Source: Podospora pseudoanserina (taxonomy: Eukaryota > Ascomycota > Sordariomycetes > Sordariales > Podosporaceae). Taken from it: DNA of 64,000 bases. The translations under genes were made by a program, and so were the position numbers. How positions within the stretch are numbered: position 1 is the stretch's first letter; each line of letters begins with the position of its first letter. The stretch spans positions 6,076,001 through 6,140,000 of the forward strand of contig NC_085920.1 in assembly GCF_035222485.1 (NCBI RefSeq), given 5' to 3'. The notes beneath the pieces were generated by a model. It was not told the DNA's origin. It saw nothing but the letters and a program-made list of their open reading frames with translations, and ran no database searches. This document shows, in pieces, positions 21,460 to 31,716 of this stretch.

Positions 21460-23509
21460 ATGGTCTTTTACCCCCCTCCTTGGGTCCCGAAGCTCCCATT
21501 CGGTGAGGCTTACCCCAGAATCCGGTTGAGATGTAGGCAAACATGGCTAACTGGTTCATACCCAGACCCCCCTGATTCGATTACCATTGGAGAGTTTATG
21601 AAGAATGAGATCTACGGTCGTCGCCCAATTGCAAAGAGCCGGAATCCCTTCACCTGCGGCTTGACAGGCAAGACATATGGTGTAACCGAGCAGCACAACC
21701 GCACCGAGCTTCTCGCGAGGGCCTTGTCTAAGGTTATGGGCTGGGAGCCAAATGTTGATTCGCCGTGGGACAAGGTCATTGCTGTTTTCTCTGTCAATAC
21801 TGTAAGTAAACGAACAAAAGGAGGTCAGGGTGCAGAATCAGGGGTGCGCGCCGAGCTTTTCGCTAACTTATCGCGTGCGTCGCCGACAGATTGACTACCT
21901 GTCTGTGCTTCATTCAGTCCACCGACTGTCCGGTATCGCTACACCTGCCAATGTCGCCTACTCAGCCGGAGAGCTTGAGCACCAGCTTCGTTCTTCAGGA
22001 GCCAAGGCACTGTTTACCTGTGTGCCAGTTTTGGAGACCGCCTTGACGGCTGCAAAGGCGGTAGGGATTCCAGATGACAAGATCTTTATCATGGATGCGC
22101 CAGTGCATTCAAAGAAACTCCCCTACAAGACTGTGGATGACTTGATTCAACTGGGTCAATCCGTACCTGAGCTCGAGCCTCTGAAATGGGTTAAGGGTCA
22201 GGGTGAGAGACAAGTGGCATTTTTGTGCTACTCCAGCGGTACTTCTGGTCTGCCAGTAAGTCGAAACAGTTGAGTCTTGGTTGGATATGGGTTCAGCTAA
22301 CTGGGGCCCAGAAAGCTGTCATGATCTCGCACAAGAACGTTATTGCGAACACCATGCAGTTTTGCATCTACGACTCAGTCTCAAGAGAAAAGTTTGGGGT
22401 GGAAACACAAACGGCTTTGGGATTGCTGCCATTCAGCCATATTTATGGGCTGGTGGTCATCGCTCATTCTTCAGTTTGGAGAGGCGATGGCGTCATTGTC
22501 CTCCCCAAGTTTGATTTAACAGAGTATCTCCAGGCCATTGAAAGGTTCAAGATCAACTATCTTCCTTTGGTGAGTGTGCTTTTCGCTTCGTTTTCGGCAT
22601 CTGTTAACAAACGTAGGTTCCTCCAATCGTCATCCGTATGTTGAGTAGCAGAGACATCCTCAAGAAATATGACCTGAGCAGTGTCAGACTTCTCTTTACC
22701 GGAGCAGCGCCTCTTGGAAAGGAGACAGCTGAGGAGCTCCTGAAGATCTATCCAACGTGGCATGTGGGTCAGGGATACGGCATGACTGAATCGGCTACCG
22801 TCGTATGCACCACCAGCGAACACGATATCCACCAAGGCACATCTGGGTCTCTGGTGCCAGGCACACGGGCCAAGATCATTGATCAAGACGGCAAGGAGAT
22901 CACTGAGTACAACAAGCCGGGGGAGCTTTTGGTTCAGTCACCCTCCATCACTCTCGGATACCTGAACAACGAGAAGGCTACCGCCGAAGCTTATGTCTGG
23001 GATGAGGATGGAAGATGGCTGAGGACCGGCGATGAAGTCATTGTCACCAAGGCGCCCAGTGGGTATGAGCACATTACCATTGTGGACCGGCTCAAAGAGT
23101 TGATCAAGGTCAAGGTGAGTTCATCATACCCCCTTGAAAATATCGACATTGAAACTCACAACGTTATTCTGAACAGGCCCACCAAGTCGCCCCAGCCGAG
23201 CTCGAAGCCCACCTCCTCACTCACCCAGCCGTCGATGATTGCGCGGTCATTGCGGTTCCTGATGAGCGCGACGGCGAAGTACCCAAGGCTTTCGTGGTAA
23301 CACCGGCGTCCATGGCCGGACGGAAGGACGAGGACATGGCGGCTGAGATTCTCAAGCATGTCCAGGATCACAAGGCGCACTACAAGTGGCTCAAGGGCGG
23401 TATTGAGTTTATCGATGCTATTCCCAAGAGCCCGAGCGGCAAGATCCTGCGTCGCTTGCTTCGGGATAAGGAGAGGGAGGCGAGGAGAGCGGCGGGCGCG
23501 AAGCTTTGA
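21460..23509 (+). CDS. Peroxisomal acyl-CoA ligase, 4-coumarate:CoA ligase-like, 577 aa
   Basis: Six exons: 21460-21502, 21566-21801, 21890-22255, 22312-22569, 22617-23114 and 23177-23509. All five introns have GTRAGT or GTGAGG donors, and most show a CTAAC-type branch. The enzyme is in the ANL (adenylate-forming) superfamily: it activates a carboxylic acid with ATP and joins it to CoA. Seen motifs are the P-loop YSSGTSGLPKAVMISH (207-222), LPFSHIYGL, GYGMTES, TGDEV, IVDRLKELIKVK and the catalytic Lys556 in PSGKILRR. The last three residues are AKL, a canonical type-1 peroxisomal targeting signal, so the protein probably works in peroxisomes on a fatty or aryl acid. The substrate cannot be read from sequence. 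No biosynthetic gene cluster surrounds it; neighbours are unrelated. Confidence 0.93.
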
Positions 23510-25064
23510 GTGGTGGCTGTTTTTGGATATTGAGTATTGTTTTGGAAAGCCATGGTAGTGTTTGCGTGTTGGATAGTAATGGAAGCTAGTATTTCGGAGA
23601 ATCTTCAACCTGTTAGCCAAATTCTGGAATGCTTGTCGTTCAGAGTGGTTGAGGACTTGATCTCTACCTACAAATCATGTCGCCATCATTCAACGCCGCA
23701 GCTGATAAATCTTGCTTGCCGGTAGAGAGAGACTCTGCACAATGACTCCACAGAGCTACAAAAAGGAGATCTGGACGAGAGAGGCATTGCATGCTGAAAA
23801 ATTGCAGTTGCTTTACTGGGATTTTTTTACTTTAGGCCAGTTCCCAGAACAGAGCACATTCCATCACCTAAGCACCACTTACACGACGTCTCCACCTTCC
23901 CAATTCGACCACTCAATCTCACCTCTCGCCACAGGTACCAGGTATCTTTCGACGACGTCTCGTAAGGTAAGCTATGCAAGTTGACTACCGTCCTCCTCAT
24001 TAGGACTTGGCTAATGACTGGCTTGGTATGGTTGGTGCAGGAAACATGTTGCACTGCCTCGGGTCCGGTGTGCTTTTTGTCAGACCATTAACAACCGGCC
24101 ACCCTTGCCCAACCCTCTACGCCAGCCAGCAAGATTCCCAAATATAAGATTCTTCACCATGCAGCTCCATGTCTACCAGGCACTATTGCAGTCTTGTCAG
24201 CATCTGATGGGGTGGATTATCTGACGGGAGAGCAATCAAGCTACACCCCCGAGGCCATGGAGACTTGTTTAGCTACTTCACAGGGTGGGGGAGACGGGGT
24301 GAGATGCCTCTACAGGGGATTTCCATCGGCCGGCAAAGAACAAGAGTGTGACAGGAGGGATTAGCCGGCGATGCTGCATGAATTCATAAACGATGAAGAG
24401 TAGGAACCGGCGACCTCGGCTGGCTACCTCCCCGGCCTCGCCGTTGACTCCCCTTCCGCTTCGGTGGCGAGATCAGCAAGGGGTTCCCGTGTAATAAGCT
24501 GGAGGATTTCTCGATTTTCGAAGGGCAAGGCAGTGTCTTGTCATCTGCCATGCCCTTATCACGACAGGGATGAGATGGGGTTTTTGAGGATGGCCATCGG
24601 GGGTGTGATCTTGACTTGGTGGATAGAGGCCGTCCAAATCACCAGGCAGCTCATAGTCATCAGGAGGTTCACCTCCTAATGTCGTGGAGACGGGGTAGAC
24701 AAAGGCATCCTTACATTGAAGGAAGGCAAGGAGAGAAAGCAAGCATAGTTGCTTGGAAGGATCAGTCGGTGAGTGAAACCGTCGAAGAGCAGGTTTGAGA
24801 GGTTGTATCGGAGGGTGCAAACGAGGGCTGCTCGACTAAGTACCCCTTTGTGACGGACCTCAGGAGTGATATCTCCGGGAGATATGGCCCAAAGCCCCCT
24901 GTGCTCCCCAGCAAGAGCAGTTGTGATTGGCAGAGAGGGTCTTTTAGGTTTCCATAACTCAGCCAAAGGAACGTCACCCACCTCATTGCCCGGCGCTACC
25001 CTTAGCACCAGCCAGACCTCACTCCCTCGAGCCTATATGGTATGAATTTCTCCGGACAGTTTCC
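23510..25064. other. Intergenic region, one weak spliced-frame candidate
   Basis: The first ~200 bp are probably the acyl-CoA ligase 3' UTR. A well-formed intron signature at 23967-24040 is described separately. From 24092 to 25064 I see no gene, only short frames. Confidence 0.4.
23742..24091 (+). CDS. Possible small two-exon gene, 91 aa (weak)
   Basis: ATG at 23742 (GCACAATGACT) opens a 225-nt exon. It ends at a GTAAGC donor (23967), followed by GGCTAATGAC as a strong branch site and a TGCAG acceptor at 24040. The second exon continues in frame to a TAA at 24089-24091. The product begins MTPQSYKKEIWTREAL and ends with three cysteines (CCTASGPVCF). I do not recognise it, and its middle is Ser/Thr-rich without pattern. 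The intron signals are better than expected for random sequence, so a spliced transcript is plausible even if it is not coding. It sits only 230 bp after the acyl-CoA ligase stop and could also be an alternative 3' exon of that transcript. Confidence 0.25.
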
Positions 25065-25138
25065 GTGGCGCGGTAGTATAGCGGTTCTTACACTCCCAAG
25101 CTAGAGCGAAGATTCAGGTTCGACTCCTGGCCCGCCAC
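25065..25138 (+). tRNA. tRNA-like gene or tRNA pseudogene, anticodon not assignable
   Basis: Pol III promoter boxes are both textbook: A box TAGTATAGCGG at 25074-25084 and B box GGTTCGACTCC at 25117-25127. The T arm folds well (TCAGG, loop TTCGACT, CCTGG). The ends pair as GTGGCG with CGCCAC, with one C-C mismatch inside. The D stem is GTA/TAC. The anticodon arm is poor: CACTC/GAGCG with an A-C mismatch and an eight-base loop, CCAAGCTA, that lacks the usual T before the anticodon. There is also one extra base before the conserved T8. A T7 run about 45 bases downstream could terminate transcription. It may be a decayed tRNA or a tRNA-derived transcript. Confidence 0.5.
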
Positions 25139-25917
25139 ACAGCCTTTGATTTCTCAGGAAAACGTTTCCAGCGTTTCCTTTTTTTATGAGCAATAGTTTT
25201 GGTTTTATTTGTTCACCACCGCCATACCCAAGGTATAGATATTGAGCCATCCAAAGAATAGATAGCTTTTGCCACATCAACAACACCCACACAGTTCACT
25301 CATGTATCGGTCAGGGGTATATGACAGATCCGCTCTCCACCTTGGTCCATTGCAAGTCCAGAATCTTCCTCAACTTCTCGTGCGGCCCGACATCCCGTGA
25401 TAATCGCCTTACATTTTGCAAATCCTTCGTCGCGAAAAAAACATTTACATCCTGGTCTTGGCTATGTTGTCGCTAGTCGCGTTACATAGTCCTGTCTGTT
25501 GGTAGTTGGGCGGCCAAAGTCTTCTTAAAGCCGTTGTAGTTGAACAGGCATGTCTGCGGCAAACCAACAAACCACAGCCAAGGGTCACGATCCTTTTCAT
25601 ATATCGCTTCACTGTTGTTAGGGAAGGTAACAATGCTCCTACTCGACATTGTTTCATTCGACATCACCAAAACCTTCACCGACATGCCGGATAACCGTCG
25701 AGGGAGCCATGACACGCCACGGGCAGGTTTTGCCAGAGTTGTGGTACAGGAGCCACTGCATCGTGAGTTGGTGATCGACTGATCATTTCGAAGGAGTAGG
25801 TCAGGAAAGTGGGTATAAGTATCGCGACTCGTCGGCCTCAACTCCTGCTCATCTTTCACCATCATCCCCCCTCATCAACAAACCTCAAAAGCCAAATCCA
25901 AAATCCCCTCTGCAAAG
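25139..25917. other. Upstream region of the secreted peptide gene
   Basis: No gene seen. The last ~70 bases before the ATG are C- and A-rich (CATCATCCCCCCTCATC type), a common leader composition for strongly expressed fungal genes. That reading is inference. Confidence 0.4.
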
Positions 25918-26291
25918 ATGCAATTCTCGGTCACTCTCATTTCCTTGCTGGCTTCCCTGGCCATGGCCGCGCCTGGGAACAGTCCCGCCCCCGACTCCAT
26001 CCACCTCGACCTGCCCGCTCTCAATGATGGTCTGGGATACATGATCAGCCCGGAGTTGAAGCCCGAGACCAACCAAACCATTGTCAAGAGACGCGAGGGT
26101 TGTGTTGCATGCCAGTGGTGAGTGCTTCATCGACCCATCACACCAAAGAGAAACTCACTGACAACAAACCCAGGTGCGGTGGATGTGGTGTGAACCAGGG
26201 AATGTGCTGCATGCCTATCTGCTGCCAGAAGAGCTCTATTTCGAAGGAGAGCTGCTTGAGCAGCGGATGGCACTGGTCGACCAACTGCTAA
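25918..26291 (+). CDS. Secreted cysteine-rich peptide precursor with Kex2 site, 105 aa
   Basis: Two exons: 25918-26117 and 26174-26291. The 56-nt intron has GTGAGT and CCCAG ends. Residues 1-18 are a classic signal peptide ending in LAMAA. Residues 19-56 form an acidic, Pro-rich propeptide without cysteine, containing one N-glycosylation sequon (NQT). A KRR at 57-59 is a Kex2-type processing site. The mature part, about 46 residues, has ten cysteines at 62, 65, 68, 71, 78, 79, 83, 84, 94 and 105: CxxCxxCxxC, then CC-x3-CC, then two single ones. It is rich in Gly, Ser and Trp. Such precursors include effectors, antifungal peptides and secreted metal-binding peptides. No family is recognised, and the close CxxC spacing could also bind metal rather than form disulfides. 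The signal peptide, processing site and cysteine density together make this a real gene. Confidence 0.85.
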
Positions 26292-27348
26292 AGTCACGGG
26301 ACATTTCCACAGGGGGGGTGCGAGCTGGGGAAAGGTATGGTGGTTCATCCTTTCAAGGTGTTCTGCGATATCGGTGTTATTTCGGTGAAGCAGTTTGAGC
26401 TAGAGATAGGAAGAATACGTAGGAATAGATCCTGTGATCACTTCAGCCTCCAGCAACCCAGATCATCACCCTGAGAAGAGGATCCACCTCCACTTGGAGT
26501 GGAAACTGGGATTTGCTTGTGTACTTCTCTCCACAGGTAGCTGACATTCGCGGGGGAACGCGATTCGTGGACGAACCGGTGGATTTGAGGTGACGCAACC
26601 AAGATGTGTGACAGAATTACTCTAGCTGAAGCTATTTCGGGTTGGATGTGTTAGTATGGTTCAGGACAGGAGATGAAGAAATCTGGGAAACCGGTATCGA
26701 GCCGCTTGAGACTTTGCATGCGACAACAGCAGCTATATGGCCCGTGCAGTGCTCTGCTATTCCATTATCAGTAATATGAACATATCTAGTATGAGGGCAC
26801 TCTCCCTAGGTAACCCATGCTGCAAACGGAGCTGCCAAGATTGGCCTTGCCAAGCGCGGGGTGAATTGCAGATCCAAGCATCTTCCCTGGGCGCACAAAT
26901 GTTGAGAAGGCCGAACATGTGCTCGTTTCTCAAGCAGTTGAGGCTTGGAGGGAGAGGGTAACGATCAGAGCAACAAAACACCAAATATACCGATTCGGAG
27001 ATAGAGAGTAAGGACATACGATGGAGACGGATCTACGAATCTCAGAAGCTCAGAAGCTAGGAAGAAAGGGGATTTTTTTTTCCCCAGGGTCTCCGAGAGT
27101 GGCAAGCCCGGAGGACGAGATGCTGGATGCAGTTGCGGATGCGGGGGTGGTTGGCTTCGGCATGCCGCGGCAAAACAACTGACAGCCTCCGCTCGAGCGA
27201 TGGTGTAGCTCCCTGTGGCAGCTCGCGGCTTACTTGAAGAGAAGATCTCCTGTTGCATTTTCTTTATTTTTTTCTCTCTCGAGTTGTCCCGTCCCTAATC
27301 AACAAACCCACCGTCAGCCATTGCCAGGTGCCATTGCTGCCATTGACG
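26292..27348. other. Intergenic, no supported gene
   Basis: 1.06 kb between the secreted peptide and the methylcitrate dehydratase. It contains a T run near 27074 and CT-rich leader sequence from about 27258. No gene or repeat of note. Confidence 0.5.
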
Positions 27349-29108
27349 ATGTCTGCTGTCAACCGTGGGTTGCGCCAGGCCACCAAGTCCCTGCACACAC
27401 GCCTTCCCCAGCGCATCTCGCAGCGCTCCGCTCTGCCATTGTTGAGCAGCACATTTAAGACGGCCGCCCCCCTCACTCCCGCCGCCCTCCACGCCCGCAG
27501 AAGCAACTTCTCCACCATGGCCTCTCTTCAGTCTGCCGCGACCACGGCCCCTTCCCCCGCCGGGCACAAGGGCTACGATCCTGAGATCCAGGACATCGCC
27601 GACTATGTGCACAACAAGCCCATTGACTCTGAGCTTGCCGTGAGTTGAGCCTCCCGGAGCTAACCCCGCTTTGTCCCATCTTTGGCTGATGCTGACCTTT
27701 CCCCCCTGAACAGTTCGACACAGCGAGATGGGTGTTCCTCGACACTCTCGGCTGCGGTCTGGAGGGTCTCCAGTTCAAGGAGTGCACCAAGCTCCTTGGC
27801 CCTATCGTCCCAGGGACCGTCGTGCCCAACGGCACCAAGGTTCCCGGCACACCCTATCAGCTCGACCCCGTGAACGGTGCCTTCAACATTGGTGCTATGA
27901 TCAGATGGCTCGACTACAACGACTGCTGGCTCGCTGCTGAGTGGGGACATCCCAGTGACAACCTGGGCGCTATCCTGGCCGTGGCTGACTGGATCACCCG
28001 TACCAACAAGGCCGGTGGTAACCTCGCTGGCGGCAAGATCTTCACCATCCGCGATGTTCTCGAGGCTATGATCAAGGCGCACGAGATTCAGGGCTGCCTT
28101 GCTCTGCTCAACTCGTTCAACAAAGTTGGTCTGGATCACGTAGTTCTCGTCAAGGTTGCCAGCACGGCTGTTGTCAGCAAGATGCTCGGCCTCAACGAGA
28201 AGCAGACTGCCGATGCCATCACCCAGGCGTGGGTTGACGGCCAGAGCTTGCGTACCTACCGCCACACCCCCAACACCATGTCCCGCAAGTCGTGGGCTGC
28301 CGGTGATGCCTGCCAGCGCGCCGTCAACCTGGCCCTGAAGGTTCTCAAGGGCGAGAGCGGTGTTCCCACCGTTCTCTCCGCCCCCGTCTGGGGCTTCTAT
28401 GATGTCCTCTTCAAGGGCAAGAAGTTCGAGTTCCAGCGCCCCTATGGCAGCTACGTCATGGAGAACGTCCTGTTCAAGGTGTCCTACCCTGCCGAGTTCC
28501 ACTCTCAGACCGCTGTCGAGGCCTCTGAGAAGATCCACGCCCAACTGAAGGCCATGGGCAAGTCTGCCGCCGATATCAAGGAGATCACCTGCAGGACACA
28601 CGAGGCCTGCGTCCGCATCATCGACAAGCAGTTCAAGCCCATGGATAACTTCGCCGATCGTGACCACTGCATCCAGTACATGTGCTCCGTCATGCTCGTC
28701 TTCGGCCGTCTTACTGCCAACGACTACGTTGACGGCAGCGAGGCTGCCACCTCCCCTCTGGTCGAGTCTCTTCGCAAGAAGATCAAGTGCGTTGAGGACC
28801 CCCAGTTCACCGCCGACTACCATGACCCCGCTCTCCGCACCATCAGCAACGGCCTCACCGTTGAGCTCAACGACGGCACCGTCCTCCCCGAGGTTGTCAT
28901 TGAGGCTCCTCTCGGCCACCGTCTCCGTCGTGAGGAGGCCAAGCCAGTGATCATGGCCAAGTACAAGCGTCACTTGGAGCCTCACTACAGCGCCGAGAAG
29001 GTGCAGGAGCTCCTTGAGCTCGGCCAGAACCCCAAGAAGCTCGAGGCTATGGAGGTTGACCAATATGTGGATTTGTATGTTAGCGAGAACAGCAAGTTTG
29101 TCAACTAG
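27349..29108 (+). CDS. Mitochondrial 2-methylcitrate dehydratase (MmgE/PrpD family), 561 aa
   Basis: Two exons: 27349-27639 and 27714-29108 (intron GTGAGT ... CAG, 74 nt). The enzyme dehydrates 2-methylcitrate to 2-methyl-cis-aconitate in the methylcitrate cycle, which disposes of propionyl-CoA made from odd-chain fatty acids and some amino acids. The whole protein fits the MmgE/PrpD family at full length. Strong blocks are DTLGCGLEGL, GAMIRWLDYNDCWL, AEWGHPSDNLGAIL, ITQAWVDGQSLRTYRH, SRKSWAAGDACQRAV and a C-terminal AMEVDQYVDLYV. Residues 1-57 are basic, Ser/Thr/Ala-rich and free of acids, a clear mitochondrial presequence, with a second Met at 57. Third codon positions are strongly C-biased, unlike several neighbours, which suggests high expression. 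A 467-codon antisense frame here is a by-product of that bias. The acyl-CoA ligase nearby is a loose metabolic partner only. Confidence 0.95.
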
Positions 29109-29511
29109 AGAGTGACAGACAGGCTCAAAATAGACTTTACTAAATGTAAATACAAAAAAAATTAATTTTATTTATATATACCCTCATGTTGACACTGTAT
29201 CGCTGACTCGGGACGTTGTTTCGGCCCGCCCCACTGTCGGGACGGGGTTGCACAGCCCCTGGTTGAGTCCCTTGACGGTTCGGGTACCGGCACACAGTGC
29301 ATCCCCGGCGCCCGGGCGCCACTGGACTTTTGGTGGGGCTCCGGACTCGTCACAGCACTGCGCCACCCTGTAACCTTTCTTGCAACCTTTGACCAACACC
29401 ACAATACTTCTGTTGACTGCAACGACAAGCGCCAGACTTGAGACGACATTTCCTTTTACTGCAGAACGAACCCTAACGATTCTCCAGTAAACTTCACCGA
29501 ACTCAGTCATC
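29109..29511. other. Intergenic: 3' UTR and leader of the SH3 gene
   Basis: The A/T-rich stretch at 29135-29190 follows the dehydratase stop and probably includes its polyadenylation region. The rest is GC-rich and gene-free up to the SH3 protein ATG. Confidence 0.5.
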
Positions 29512-30387
29512 ATGGTCTCCGAAGACCGCCAAAGAGTCATTGAGACCAACCGGTCTTTGCGCAACATCAAGAATGTAGGCAACTCTCCCCTCAACCACAT
29601 CACAAACGCCCATCTAACCTGTGTTTTCTGATTATAGGAACTCGAATCCCTCCTCGAAAAAGGTGTAATCACCGACGAAGCCTACGACACCATCTCGGGC
29701 CTCCTCCCCGCCGAGTCGTCGTTCAACTCGCGGTCTACCCCCGCCCCTCGCACCAATCCCTCCTCCCTTCCCACTCCAGCTGCCACCCCATCCGCCGCTG
29801 TCCCTCCCACAGCAGCAATGGCAGCCCTGTCAGTAGGCGGCAACCCCAACCCTCCCCCTTCATACGCCCAGTCTACCGGCCCCCCTGCCCTCCCGGGTCG
29901 GAACCCTCCCCCTGCTAGTGCCCCGACCAAACCGATCATCGCCCACGCGAGAGCGCTTTACAAGTACAATGCCGCCGACGCGAGAGACTGTAGCTTCGAC
30001 AAGGACGATAGGGTTGCTGTGTTTGAGTATATGAATGCGGATTGGTGGATGGGGAGGAATCAACGGACGGGGCAGGAGGGGATTTTCCCACGGTCTTACG
30101 TTGTGGTGGAGGACGAAAAGGCTGCTCAACCTGCGGCGGTTCTTTATCCTCCCCAACAGCCGGTCTATGGTCAGCCTGCTCCGGGGGCGTATGGAGGGGG
30201 TTATCCGGGTGCGCCACCGCCCGGGCAGCCGTATCAGCCGCATGATCAGGGGCAGCAACAGCAGGGAGAAGAAGGGGGGAGTAAGATGGGTGAGCATGGG
30301 AAGAAGTTTGGGAAGAAATTGGGCAATGCGGCGATTTTTGGAGCGGGTGCGACGATCGGGTCCAATATTGTGAACTCTATCTTTTAA
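29512..30387 (+). CDS. SH3-domain adaptor, LSB1/PIN3-like, 270 aa
   Basis: Two exons: 29512-29574 and 29638-30387. The donor is the less usual GTAGGC; CTAACC and TATAG complete the intron. The N-terminal ~50 residues (RQRVIETNRSLRNIKNELESLLEKG...ITDEAYDTI) are helical and match the LSB1/PIN3 N-terminus. A Pro/Ser linker with PPPSY (94-97) follows; this is a PY-type motif recognised by Rsp5-class ubiquitin ligases. The SH3 domain covers about 122-183, with ALYKYNAADARD, DRVAVFEYMNADWWMGR and GIFPRSYV. The tail is Pro/Gln/Gly-rich and ends in a basic, Gly/Ala-rich segment (KKFGKKLGNAAIFGAGATIG). Yeast relatives bind Las17/WASP at actin patches and influence prion-like aggregates. Role here is inferred from domain order. 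Confidence 0.9.
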
Positions 30388-30872
30388 GGGGTGGGATTGG
30401 AGATGGATGGGTCTCAATGGACAAGAGACTGTGAAGGGGAAAGGATGTATCTTTCTTGACTTTCACTTATCACCTTTACACCTGAAGCCTTTTTTTTTCC
30501 TTTTTTCTTTTTGCGTCTTTGGGACTCTTCATCATATCATGTTAAGCCACGCCATGTTCAGAGTAGGGTTTGGGAGTTTGGGATTCATGTTGATTTCTTA
30601 CGCTAGGTTGGGATAATCTATCTTTTATTTTGTGAGAGATGCGGGAGTGGTATTGGTTGAATGTTGCTAGACATGGAAAAACCAGATAAAACAGTATTCA
30701 AACGTTATGGTTCCTAAAGCGGGATAGATCGTTGCCGGGAGAAGTGTGAGAATATGTCTGTAAGGAAGTACTGATATGATGGTTTGCCAACTTGGTAGTG
30801 ATTCGGTTTCTGACTGTCACATGTCATCGACATGTAACCTAATTCTGTTGGTCAAAACATGAACAAGTAACA
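30388..30872. other. 3' UTR and intergenic, no supported gene
   Basis: T-rich after the SH3 gene stop (30470-30520). Nothing else recognised before the tRNA. Confidence 0.5.
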
Positions 30873-30943
30873 GCATCAGTGGTTTAGTGGTAAAATCCAT
30901 CGTTGCCATCGATGGGCCCCGTGTTCGATTCACGGCTGATGCA
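30873..30943 (+). tRNA. tRNA-Gly (GCC)
   Basis: A complete intronless cloverleaf. The acceptor is GCATCAG paired with CTGATGC. The D arm holds an A box (TGGTTTAGTGG). The anticodon stem CATCG/CGATG encloses the loop TTGCCAT, with anticodon GCC at 30904-30906. The T arm is CCGTG, loop TTCGATT, CACGG, with discriminator A. It is followed within 13 bases by a T-rich stretch (CTTATCTTTTG) that can end Pol III transcription. It decodes GGC and GGT glycine codons. Confidence 0.95.
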
Positions 30944-31716
30944 CAACAGCTTATCTTTTGTTCTTTCCTTGCATTTTTTTCTTCTCCACTTTGCCCAACA
31001 GAGAGTGTCTGATTATTTTTTTGGGGGGGACAGATTGGGGGTTTGATGTGATTTTTGCTGGATTTCCACCCATGTAAAGTTCGATTTGTGAAGGTTGTGG
31101 GAGTGGACAGATGCCCGTCGTCGTGGTCGAGACCAATTCAAATTCTCCGTTTTACCCAGCCACAAAGGATGGTGCCATCTGGAGAAGCTATGTTGTTGTT
31201 GGTGCGTCGTATAGGCGAAAGCACCTGCTGGCAGGGCGGGGACCAGTCCAGGGGAAGGGGATGCACGCTGTCGGTCCAGACCTTACCCATACCAGAATAG
31301 CCCCAACCAACCATTGGAATGCTACTGGGCGAACTCCGAAAAGGGTTGTTGCAAGCACCCTTGTCACATCACCAACCCCAGGTGGAAAATGTGTGTACAC
31401 AGTCAGCCGTCTGCGGCAGTGCCTTACTTTGGCTTGCCGACAGTTTGGTCTCTTTTATTTAAGAAAGTGAGATGGTCTGAATTCGGCCCTCCTCCTCATC
31501 TCAGCTGACAGGTTGGTTTCTTTTTGACATACAACCCAAGTTTTGTTAATCTTCCCTCTCCAACCTTCTCATATGCACTGTTTCGGAGGGCTGTTGTTCT
31601 CTTTGACGCTCACACAACCGACATCCCACACTTTTCCAATGTGGATTGTAAAAATACCACTGTGACAAACGAGACAACCATCATCACCCGCTGCAGGGCG
31701 TGTGAACCTCGCAGCA
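30944..31716. promoter_or_regulatory. Upstream region of the MFS transporter gene
   Basis: 773 bp without a supported gene. T and G runs lie near 31015-31030. CT-rich leader sequence lies from about 31500 to the ATG. Confidence 0.4.

Noticed and set aside
27660-29063. 467-codon open frame on the minus strand
   Set aside because: It is antisense to the 2-methylcitrate dehydratase. Strong C-ending codon bias of that gene keeps the opposite frame open. The product is Leu/Gly/Val-rich without any family pattern.
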